From Ardenticatenaceae bacterium (lineage in GTDB: Bacteria; Chloroflexota; Anaerolineae; Promineifilales; Promineifilaceae), in assembly GCA_020634395.1 (NCBI GenBank), contig JACKBU010000040.1, positions 1 to 28,927 of the forward strand: a stretch of 28,927 nucleotides of DNA. The letters run 5' to 3'. Position 1 is the first letter of the stretch. Each line of letters starts with the position of its first letter. Of this stretch, positions 22,422 to 28,927 are shown piece by piece. The translations under genes were made by a program, and so were the position numbers. Below the pieces are notes generated by a model. It had not been told where the DNA came from. It ran no database searches and saw only the letters and a program-made list of their open reading frames with translations.

Positions 22422-25388
22422 TTATTTGGCCTGCTCCAGCGCCTCGTACACTCGCGGCGGTGTCAAGGGGATGCGCCGCACGCGCACGCCTGTCGCATCA
22501 AAAATCGCGTTCGCCAGCGCCGGGGCCACGCCATCCTTGGGGATTTCGGCGATGGCCTTCGCCCCAAACGGGCCGGTCGGCTCGTTGGTTTGCACCAAAA
22601 TGGCCTTCAGCCAGGGCATCTCGTCGGCGCGGTAGATGTGGTACGGGCCGAACTCGTCGTTGATCAGGTTGCCGCTGGCGTCGTAGGCCATCTCTTCGCA
22701 GTGGCCGTAGCCCAGCGCCTGCGTCATGCCGCCTTCCACCTGCCCGCTGGCCGTCAGCGGATTAATCGGCACGCCGGCATCCACCGCCATGACCAGCTTG
22801 GTCACCGTCACCTGCCCGGTTTCGGTGTCCACCTCCACCTCGGCAAACTGCCCGGCGAAAGGCGGCGGCGAGGCGGCGCTGACGTAGCTGGCGTTGGCCA
22901 TAATCTGACGCTGGTCGGCCTGGTGCAGGCTGTGCAGGGCGACGGCTTCCAGGGTGACGGAACGGCCGTCCGGCGCAATCGCCAGTTTATCCGCCAACCG
23001 AATCTCGTCCCAACTGTCCAGTTCCAGCATCAGGGCCGCCCGCTCGCGGATCTGGTCGGCTACTTTTTCGGCGGCGCGTTTAACGGCCGTGCCCGAAATA
23101 TACGTCGTGGAGCTGGCATACGCGCCCACGTCAAACGGCGTCATGTCCGTATCGCTGGAATACATCAAAATGTCGGCCAGCGGCACGCCCAACACCTCGG
23201 CGGCCATCTGCGCCAGCACTGTGTCCGACCCTGTGCCCAAATCGGTGGCCCCGACCAGCACGTTAAATGAGCCGTCGTCGTTCATTTTGATCGACGCGCC
23301 GCCCATGTCCAGGCCGGGAATGGCCGTGCCGTGCATGCACATCGCCGCGCCCAGGCCGCGCCGCAGGTGGGGCTTGCCGGGCACTTCGTGCCAGCCCGGC
23401 TCAAACTTGCGCTCCCATTCGATGGCCTTCATGCCCTGGGCAAAGCATTCATTCAGCCCGCACGATTCAATCGTCGGCACATCGGTGACCGTTTCCTTTT
23501 CGCCTTCGCCCAGCAGCGGGGCAATGGGCATGGGATCGCCGGCCTGCACCCAGTTTTTGCGCCGGAATTCGATGGGGTCCATCCCCAACTCGTGGGCGAT
23601 TTCGTCCATGTGGACTTCCAGGCCAAACAGCGCCTGCGGCGCACCGTAGCCGCGATACGCGCCGGGCACGGGCAAATTGGTGTAAGCGACGATACAGTCG
23701 AACTGGCGGTTGGGGCAGTTGTAGCTGCTCAGGCCGCGCAGCCCGGTGACGGTTTGCACGGTCAGCCCGTGCGTGCCGTACGCGCCGGTGTTGGCGACGA
23801 CGCTGAATTTCTGGCTGCGCAGCGTACCGTCTTTCATCACGCCTGTTTTCCAGGTGATGGTTTGCGGATGGCGCGTGCGGCTGCTGCGAAATTCTTCGCT
23901 GCGGGTCAGTTCCAGGCGTACCGGGCGGCCCGTTTTGATAGTCAGATGCCCGACAATGTCCTCAATCAACATCTCCTGCTTCACACCAAAGCCGCCGCCG
24001 ATGCGCGGCTTGATCACGCGGATGCGGCGCACGGGCAGCCCCAGCAGCGGCGCGACCATGCGCCGGGCGTGGAAGGGCACCTGCGTGCTGGTGCGGATGA
24101 CCAGCCGCTCGTCGCTGTCCCACCAGCTTATGGCGATGTGCGGCTCGATTGGCGCTTGCTGTACCTGATGGACGTAGTAGTGGCGCTCGAAGACGTAATC
24201 GGATTCGGCGAAGCCCTGTTCCACGTCACCCAACTGCGCTTCGATGTGGTGGACGATGTTGCGGCTGGCGTCGTGGATGTCGGCGGTGTCGGCCTCATCG
24301 TGAATGATGGGCGCGCCGGGTTGGATGGCTTCGTTTTCGTCGAAAACGGCCGGTAAGACTTCGTAATCGACCTTGATCAGCTTCAGCGCCTGCTCGGCAA
24401 TCGCCAGCGTGTCGGCAGCCACGGCCGCTACGCGGTCGCCCACGTAGCGCACTTTGTTGTCGAAGCTGACCTGATCGTGCGGCGGCGGGTTGGGGTAGCT
24501 TTGCCCGCCGGAAGCGTATTTCACGCGCTCCACGTTTTTGTAGTGGATGACGGCGCGCACGCCGGGCAGGGCTGTGGCTTCGCTGTCGTCGATGTCCAGG
24601 ATGCGGGCGTGGGCGTGCGGACTGACGAGCAGCTTGGCGTACAACATGCCGCGCATGTCGATGTCGTCGACGAAGGCGGGGTTGCCTTTGGCCAGCTTGA
24701 CGGCGTCGACTTTGGTTTCGGGTTTGCCGACAACGGCCGTTTCCGGCACGCCAGAGGTAAGTTTAATATCTACCTGTGGTTTGGTGAGGATTTCGGATTT
24801 CGGATTTCGGATTTCGGAGGAGCCGCCGGAGAAGTCGGGGGTGTCGTCCGACCCATCGGCGGGGGGCATTTCGGCGAAGTAGGTGGCGTCGACGATTTGC
24901 GGCCCTTCGTAGGGCGGCACGTCTTCGCCGCGCAGGTAGGCGGCGGCGCGCAGCACAGCCTCCACCGGCTTCACGTAGCCGGTTTCGCGGCAAAGGATGC
25001 CGCTGAGCGCTTCGCGGGCGTCGGCTTCGGTGGGATTGGGGTTCTGTTCCAGCAGCGCTTTCGTCGCCAGAATCATAGCCGGGGTGGAGTAGCCGGACTG
25101 GATAGCGCCGGTTTCCATGAAGGCTTTCTGGATGGGGTGCAAATCGCCGACGGCGTGGGTCAGCCCTTCGACGGTTTCAATAGAGTGGCCGACGGCCTGG
25201 CCGACGAGCATGACGTCGCTGTTGACGAGACGGCCGTCTACCAGCACGGCTGCCGCGCCGGTCTGCCCATCGCTGCTGCCAAAGCGCACGGAGAAGTAAC
25301 CAGCCTGCCGCAAAGCGTGCATGAGGGTGTCGGTGGGGGAGGTGTTGAGGGTCTGTTGTTTGCCGTTGATAGTGAGTGAGATGTCCAT
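22422..25388 (-). CDS. xanthine dehydrogenase/aldehyde oxidase-family molybdoprotein with degenerate [2Fe-2S] domain
   Basis: A 988-residue fusion. Residues 1-160 have the fold of the two [2Fe-2S] domains (VLVDGRLVNSD, ETVEGL, LHPIQKAFMETGAIQ, CRETGY), but cluster cysteines are replaced: positions 38, 43, 46, 58, 98, 101 and 135 are S, T, A, D, S, S and E; only C133 remains. From about 215 the molybdopterin domains follow: IGGGFGVKQE (463-472), GAYRGYGAPQ (576-585) and GPFGAKAIAE, with the probable catalytic Glu at 948. The domain order recalls Desulfovibrio aldehyde oxidoreductase. No FAD subunit or accessory gene is nearby. AAGGAG precedes the ATG. Hydroxylase activity is plausible; the electron path is unclear. 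Confidence 0.88.
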   Translation of the reverse strand: MDISLTINGKQQTLNTSPTDTLMHALRQAGYFSVRFGSSDGQTGAAAVLVDGRLVNSDVMLVGQAVGHSIETVEGLTHAVGDLHPIQKAFMETGAIQSGYSTPAMILATKALLEQNPNPTEADAREALSGILCRETGYVKPVEAVLRAAAYLRGEDVPPYEGPQIVDATYFAEMPPADGSDDTPDFSGGSSEIRNPKSEILTKPQVDIKLTSGVPETAVVGKPETKVDAVKLAKGNPAFVDDIDMRGMLYAKLLVSPHAHARILDIDDSEATALPGVRAVIHYKNVERVKYASGGQSYPNPPPHDQVSFDNKVRYVGDRVAAVAADTLAIAEQALKLIKVDYEVLPAVFDENEAIQPGAPIIHDEADTADIHDASRNIVHHIEAQLGDVEQGFAESDYVFERHYYVHQVQQAPIEPHIAISWWDSDERLVIRTSTQVPFHARRMVAPLLGLPVRRIRVIKPRIGGGFGVKQEMLIEDIVGHLTIKTGRPVRLELTRSEEFRSSRTRHPQTITWKTGVMKDGTLRSQKFSVVANTGAYGTHGLTVQTVTGLRGLSSYNCPNRQFDCIVAYTNLPVPGAYRGYGAPQALFGLEVHMDEIAHELGMDPIEFRRKNWVQAGDPMPIAPLLGEGEKETVTDVPTIESCGLNECFAQGMKAIEWERKFEPGWHEVPGKPHLRRGLGAAMCMHGTAIPGLDMGGASIKMNDDGSFNVLVGATDLGTGSDTVLAQMAAEVLGVPLADILMYSSDTDMTPFDVGAYASSTTYISGTAVKRAAEKVADQIRERAALMLELDSWDEIRLADKLAIAPDGRSVTLEAVALHSLHQADQRQIMANASYVSAASPPPFAGQFAEVEVDTETGQVTVTKLVMAVDAGVPINPLTASGQVEGGMTQALGYGHCEEMAYDASGNLINDEFGPYHIYRADEMPWLKAILVQTNEPTGPFGAKAIAEIPKDGVAPALANAIFDATGVRVRRIPLTPPRVYEALEQAK
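24788..24815. repeat. four tandem GGATTTC heptamers inside a coding sequence
   Basis: Four perfect copies of the 7-base unit GGATTTC, in frame within the 22422-25388 gene. They encode the SEIRNPKSEI stretch (about residues 191-200) of the linker between the iron-sulfur-like and molybdenum domains. Confidence 0.95.
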
Positions 25389-25567
25389 GAGGCTCTCCTT
25401 GTGGTTGGGTAGATGGAAATAGTTGGTTGGCCTAATGGTATCCTATTTTGCAGAGCGCGGGCAATAGCTTGGATTGGTGCGCATCAGTATCTAATTTGTT
25501 TTGTGAAGGTGGGTGAGTGATCGGGGGAATATTGGTTTGTGATTACTGATTCCCGCACGAGAAAAAC
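25389..25567. other. intergenic region, nothing recognised
   Basis: Upstream region of the 988-residue molybdoprotein gene and downstream of the tRNA terminator. I see no gene and no clear promoter boxes apart from the ribosome-binding site at the gene start. Confidence 0.4.
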
Positions 25568-25609
25568 AAAAAAGCCGCTGCAACTTTTTAGGGGCGCAGG
25601 CGGCTTTTT
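25568..25609 (-). terminator. intrinsic terminator after tRNA-Gln
   Basis: AAAAAGCCGC (25569-25578) pairs with GCGGCTTTTT (25600-25609), giving a 10-bp stem with flanking A- and T-runs, so it can work in both directions. It lies seven bases past the tRNA 3' end. Confidence 0.85.
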
Positions 25610-25615
25610 GTTTAG

Positions 25616-25686
25616 CTGAGGGACCTGGATTCGAACCAGGAACGACGGAGTCAGAGTCCGCTGTTTTGCCGTTAAACTATCCCTCA
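25616..25686 (-). tRNA. tRNA-Gln (anticodon CUG)
   Basis: A 71-nt cloverleaf on the minus strand. The 7-bp acceptor TGAGGGA/TCCCTCA is perfect. The anticodon stem GCGGA/TCCGT closes the loop CTCTGAC with anticodon CTG after T33. The T arm CCTGG-TTCGAAT-CCAGG is standard. The discriminator base is G and CCA is not encoded. It lies 86 bp downstream of gltX on the same strand and is probably co-transcribed. Confidence 0.95.
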
Positions 25687-25772
25687 AGGAATGGCGTGCA
25701 TTGTACCAAAAGGAACAAGGGGCGGCAAATGGTTTCTAGGCGTGACTGGATTGTATCTTCGGCGCTTAGCTT

Positions 25773-27284
25773 CTACTCGCCGGCCGCCGCCTGCTGCTCG
25801 CTTTCCAGCACTTGTAACACCTGGTTCAGGCGGGCCACAGTGCGCGTGCGGCCTAACGCCAGCATCGATTCAAAAACCGGCGGCGAAACCTGCTGCCCGG
25901 TGACGGCCAGGCGCAGTTTGCCGAGGAACGGGCCGGCTTTGCCGCTGGTGGTTACACTTTCGCCAATGGCGGTCACGCGCTGGCTGATGGTTTCCAGGTC
26001 GTAGACCGGTGTGGACTGCACAAAGTCGCGTACCTGGGAGTAACCGGCAACGGCCGTGTCCAGCGGCAGCTGCTTGTGGGTCAGGTCAACGGCCGTCAGG
26101 CTGAACGTCTCGTCGTCGGCAAAGAGGAAGTGCAGAAAGTCGGCGGCTTCTGTCAGACGCTTCAGGCGTACGCGCATGGCCGGGACGACGGCCAGCAGCG
26201 CGTCGATGTTGACTTCATAGCCGGCTGCCTCCAGGAAGGGTTTAATGGCTTTGGCCAGGTCCAGCGGGTCCATCTGCTGAATGTGCTGGCCGTTGATCCA
26301 GTCCAGCTTGGCATAGGGCAGGCTGGTGGGCGAGGGGTTGACATCACGCAAATCGAAACGGGGCGTGACCTCATCGATGGTGAATATTTCCTGGTCGTCA
26401 CCGGAAGACCAGCCGACATTGGCGATGAAGTTATCCACCGCCTGGGGCAAATAGCCTTGTTCCTCAAACTCTTCCACGCGGACCAGGACCTGCCACTGGC
26501 CGTCGACGAAGGATTGGGTGCGTTTGCTGAGCTTGCCTTTGCCGCTGGGGTTCAGGATAACGGGCATGTGGGCGTAATACGGCCGTTCCCAGCCAAATGC
26601 CTGCCACAACTGGAAGTGCAGCGGGGCGGTGCTCAACCACTCGTCGCCGCGGGTGATATGGCTGATCTTCATAAAATGGTCGTCGATGACGTGGGCCAGG
26701 TGGTAGGTGGGCAGACCGTTGGATTTCAGCAAGACGTAATCCGTAAGCTGGCTGTTTTCAAATGTCACCGCGCCGCGAATCATGTCTTCCACCACCGTCA
26801 CGCCGGTCAGCGGCATCTTAAAGCGCACAACGTAGGGTTTGCCCTGCGCTTCCAGTTCAGCCACTTTTTCGGCCGGATAATCGCGGTAGCGGCGATCATA
26901 ACCGGACATGTCGCCTTTCGCCTGGAGGGCCACACGCATCTCTTCCAGCTCCTCCGGCGTGGCAAAACATTTGTAAGCGTAGCCGTTCTCCACCAGCCAG
27001 TGGGCCCACTCCTGATACAGCGGAGCGCGTTCGGTTTGCACGTAAGGGCCATAAGGGCCGCCCACGTCCGGACCTTCATCCCAGTTGATGCCTAGCCAGC
27101 GCATGGAAGCCATAATGTTATCCACCGCGCCGGGGACCTCCCGTTTTTGGTCCGTATCTTCGATACGCAGGATGAACTGCCCGCCAAAGCGCCGGGCAAA
27201 CATCCAGCCGAACAGGGCTGTGCGCGCCCCACCGATGTGTAAATAGCCCGTGGGGCTGGGGGCAAAGCGTAGTCTAACAGTCAT
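25773..27284 (-). CDS. gltX: glutamyl-tRNA synthetase
   Basis: A 503-residue class I aminoacyl-tRNA synthetase that charges tRNA-Glu, and tRNA-Gln if non-discriminating. The HIGH motif appears as PTGYLHIGGAR (residues 11-21) and KMSKS as GKLSKRTQ. LRIEDTDQKREV, HVIDDHFMKISHITRGDEWL and HMPVILNPSGKGKLSKR are family blocks. The alpha-helical anticodon-binding region continues to the C-terminus. AAGGTGAG precedes ATG 27284. Its downstream neighbour is tRNA-Gln, which fits organisms that make Gln-tRNA by transamidation, but gatCAB is not in view and I cannot tell discriminating from non-discriminating forms by eye. Confidence 0.96.
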   Translation of the reverse strand: MTVRLRFAPSPTGYLHIGGARTALFGWMFARRFGGQFILRIEDTDQKREVPGAVDNIMASMRWLGINWDEGPDVGGPYGPYVQTERAPLYQEWAHWLVENGYAYKCFATPEELEEMRVALQAKGDMSGYDRRYRDYPAEKVAELEAQGKPYVVRFKMPLTGVTVVEDMIRGAVTFENSQLTDYVLLKSNGLPTYHLAHVIDDHFMKISHITRGDEWLSTAPLHFQLWQAFGWERPYYAHMPVILNPSGKGKLSKRTQSFVDGQWQVLVRVEEFEEQGYLPQAVDNFIANVGWSSGDDQEIFTIDEVTPRFDLRDVNPSPTSLPYAKLDWINGQHIQQMDPLDLAKAIKPFLEAAGYEVNIDALLAVVPAMRVRLKRLTEAADFLHFLFADDETFSLTAVDLTHKQLPLDTAVAGYSQVRDFVQSTPVYDLETISQRVTAIGESVTTSGKAGPFLGKLRLAVTGQQVSPPVFESMLALGRTRTVARLNQVLQVLESEQQAAAGE

Positions 27285-27365
27285 GGTAAATATTCACTCA
27301 CCTTTTGGAGTTTTCAGCAGGGGAGTATACAGGATTTGATAGGTGGGGGGTAGTAGGGAGCGGGC

Positions 27366-27400
27366 GTCAGCTTACAGCTATAAGCTCCCAACCAACAGCT
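27366..27400. repeat. heptamer-spaced repeat between rodA and gltX
   Basis: Units GTCAGCT, TACAGCT, ATAAGCT, CCCAACC and AACAGCT follow one another at 7-base spacing. AGCTTA/TAAGCT within them can pair. This is a further STRR-like heptamer tract, in the 120-bp gap before gltX. Confidence 0.6.
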
Positions 27401-27404
27401 GAGA

Positions 27405-28511
27405 TTAGCCGAAGTCTTGTTTGCGGTGGCGCATGAGGACGGACTGCACCACGCCGATGGCGATGAACAACGTTACCAGAGAGGAGCCGCCGTAGCTGAC
27501 AAAGGGCAGCGTGAGGCCGGTGACGGGCAGGATGCGCACGTTCATGCCCACGCTGACGATGGTCTGGAAGAAAAGGATGGCGGCAATGCCGGCCGTCATG
27601 TACTTGCCGGCCGGATCAGGCGAGAGTTGGGAGACGCGCAGAATGCGCAGCAAAATAAAGCCCATCAAGAACAAGACCGGCAGCGCGCCAAACATCAGTC
27701 CCATTTCTTCAGTGAGCATGGAGAAGATGAAGTCGGTGTGCTGTACGCGCAGGAAGCCGAGCTGGCTCTGGGTGCCTTGCAGGTAGCCTTTGCCCCACAG
27801 CCCACCGGAGCCGACGCTGATTTCGGCCTGATCGACGTTAAAAACCGACTCGGGATCGGCGGCTTCCGGGTTGATAAAGGTGGTAATGCGGTCTTTCTGG
27901 TAAGGAGCCAGATTGGGGTAGACGATAACGGCCGTTGATATGCCCAACACCGCCAAAATGATAAAGTGCGACAGCGGCAGGCCGGCCAGCCAGATCATCA
28001 CAAACCAGATGACCATGAAAAGAATAGACATGCCCAGGTCAGGCTGCAGGAAGATCAGGCCAATCGGCAGACCGACGTACAGCAGGGTGATGATGGTATT
28101 GGAAAAGCGGTTCATGAGGTGCTGCCGCCCGGCCAAAAACTGGGCAAAGGTGATAGCCAGGAAAATACGGCCAAACTCAGAGGGCTGGATTTCGATAAAG
28201 CCCAGGCTGATCCAGCGGCGGGCGTCGTTGTTGATCTGGCCGCCGACCACCACAAAGACGAGCGCGGCCACAAACGCGCCGTAAATATACCAGTGGGAGG
28301 AAGTGAGGAAACGATAGTCGATGGCGGCGACGATGAGCATGACGACAAAGCCGATAATCGCCCACTGCAGCTGCAGCTGGGGGTGCTGCTGCAAGGCGGG
28401 CGCGCCGGTGACGGCGCTGCGGATCATCAAAACGCCGTATGCTGTAAGCAGCAATACGGCGGCTGTCAGCCAGATGTCGAAATGACGCCAGGTGGAGCGG
28501 TTAAAACTCAT
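27405..28511 (-). CDS. rodA: RodA/FtsW-family peptidoglycan glycosyltransferase (SEDS protein)
   Basis: A 368-residue polytopic membrane protein with about ten hydrophobic segments. SEDS-family landmarks are NNDARRWISLGFIEIQPSEFGRI (about 94-116), LGFLRVQHTDFIFSMLTEEMG (the conserved extracellular loop), RILPVTGLTLPFVSYGGSS near the C-terminus and a GSGGLWGKGYLQGTQ motif before them. It polymerises lipid II into glycan strands together with a class B penicillin-binding protein. RodA is favoured over FtsW by length and by the QPSEF/TGLTLPF context, but the two are hard to separate. The gene follows minE on the same strand, a common link between division-site placement and wall synthesis. The ribosome-binding site is weak. 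Confidence 0.9.
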   Translation of the reverse strand: MSFNRSTWRHFDIWLTAAVLLLTAYGVLMIRSAVTGAPALQQHPQLQLQWAIIGFVVMLIVAAIDYRFLTSSHWYIYGAFVAALVFVVVGGQINNDARRWISLGFIEIQPSEFGRIFLAITFAQFLAGRQHLMNRFSNTIITLLYVGLPIGLIFLQPDLGMSILFMVIWFVMIWLAGLPLSHFIILAVLGISTAVIVYPNLAPYQKDRITTFINPEAADPESVFNVDQAEISVGSGGLWGKGYLQGTQSQLGFLRVQHTDFIFSMLTEEMGLMFGALPVLFLMGFILLRILRVSQLSPDPAGKYMTAGIAAILFFQTIVSVGMNVRILPVTGLTLPFVSYGGSSLVTLFIAIGVVQSVLMRHRKQDFG

Positions 28512-28549
28512 AACCGGGCATTGTAATCAGATTGGAGGGGGATGGCGAG

Positions 28550-28567
28550 GGGAAACGGCCGTTTCCC
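28550..28567. repeat. 18-bp perfect palindrome upstream of rodA
   Basis: GGGAAACGGCCGTTTCCC, centred on an ACGGCCGT octamer, 39 bp upstream of the rodA start. With zero loop it is better seen as a duplex DNA site than an RNA hairpin. Confidence 0.75.
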
Positions 28568-28618
28568 AGCAACTGTTCATGTTGGCAGTCAGAGACTGTA
28601 TAGGGCCTGTTGTAAGAA

Positions 28619-28650
28619 GCCGGAGACTGGCAGATAGGCCAATCTCCGGC
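28619..28650 (-). terminator. hairpin after minE
   Basis: GCCGGAGACTGG (28619-28630) and CCAATCTCCGGC (28639-28650) pair with one mismatch and abut the minE stop codon. TTCTT follows on the minus strand. Likely terminator or processing site between minE and rodA. The CCAATCTCC word also occurs in the hairpin after gpmI. Confidence 0.6.
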
Positions 28651-28914
28651 TCAGGTGCGGGAACGGCCGTTGGCAACCAGCGGAATCTCCGCCACCAGAC
28701 AGCTTTCCCGCCCCTCCTGAGTCAGGTTGACTTCGACGTGTTCCGTGTCGATAGCCAGCCTTTTTGCTATCACCTCGATAATGTCGTCTTTAATCTGGTC
28801 CAACACACCAGGGGAGACGTCACTGCGATCATGGATCAAAACCATTTGTAAACGCTGCTTGGCGACGGCGCCGCTTTTTTCTTTTTGACCAAAAAATCGG
28901 TTGATCCAACTCAT
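28651..28914 (-). CDS. minE: cell-division topological specificity factor MinE
   Basis: An 87-residue MinE, the usual length. The N-terminal amphipathic membrane-targeting segment (MSWINRFFGQ) is followed by AKQRLQMVLIHDRSDVSPGVLDQIKDDIIEVIAKR, the MinD-contact helix and strand region, and the C-terminal dimerisation part with VEVNLTQEG. MinE drives MinCD pole-to-pole dynamics. AGGAGGT lies six bases upstream of the ATG. The gene begins 13 bases from the window end; minD (and perhaps minC) should lie just beyond it. Confidence 0.95.
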   Translation of the reverse strand: MSWINRFFGQKEKSGAVAKQRLQMVLIHDRSDVSPGVLDQIKDDIIEVIAKRLAIDTEHVEVNLTQEGRESCLVAEIPLVANGRSRT

Positions 28915-28927
28915 TGTACTACCTCCT

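Noticed and set aside
24477..25379. 300-codon plus-strand frame antisense to the molybdoprotein gene, and similar long antisense frames over liv, kinase and gltX genes
   Set aside because: They are mirror frames of GC-rich codons, rich in G/V/H/Q, with no motifs; the minus-strand genes have clear families.

Overview
The window looks like bacterial chromosome from a moderately GC-rich, free-living organism. My best guess is a filamentous Chloroflexota lineage (Anaerolineae or Ardenticatenia-like). That guess rests on the gene mixture (kaiBC outside cyanobacteria, a Liv-type importer with a lipoprotein binding protein, a CsbD-like protein, minE next to rodA) and on intergenic DNA rich in short repeats. 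No rRNA or marker phylogeny is available here, so the taxonomy is inference.

Layout. Bases 1-2110 (+) hold the 3' part of a cofactor-independent phosphoglycerate mutase, then a MntA/HepT-type toxin-antitoxin pair with a third, unrecognised gene coupled to it. Bases 2155-2380 hold a good promoter, a transcript with strong internal pairing and a textbook intrinsic terminator: a candidate unidentified small RNA. Bases 2458-5181 (+) encode an ABC-2 exporter (one ATPase, two membrane subunits). Its intercistronic gaps contain near-perfect hairpins built from 7-base repeats. Bases 5292-10996 (-) encode a CBS-domain protein and a complete branched-chain amino-acid-type ABC importer (livK-livH-livM-livG-livF). 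Bases 11279-14725 (-) encode a Cache-HAMP-GAF-PAS histidine kinase and its OmpR-type response regulator. Bases 14950-15324 (-) encode a small CsbD-like membrane protein. Bases 15325-16061 are non-coding and carry a 13-copy, 21-bp tandem array.

The most striking region is 16062-22066 (-). It is a compact run of a PAS/coiled-coil protein with a KaiA/RsbU-like C-terminal domain, kaiB, kaiC, a soluble PAS-GAF histidine kinase and an amidase, all with gaps of about 20 bp or less or with overlaps. KaiC keeps both Walker A motifs, both catalytic Glu pairs and the T-x4-S-T phosphosite cluster. KaiB keeps its fold-switch segment. This is a plausible three-component clock or timer with its own KaiA-like regulator and a kinase output in a non-cyanobacterium.

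Bases 22422-25388 (-) encode a 988-residue xanthine-dehydrogenase-family protein. Its N-terminal [2Fe-2S] domain has lost seven of eight cluster cysteines, and its interdomain linker contains a heptamer repeat. Then come tRNA-Gln(CUG), gltX, rodA/ftsW and minE, all on the minus strand.

Across the window the palindromic octamer ACGGCCGT occurs about 60 times by my own count, where less than one is expected from base composition. It sits both inside genes and as paired arms of terminator hairpins, reminiscent of HIP1 in cyanobacteria.
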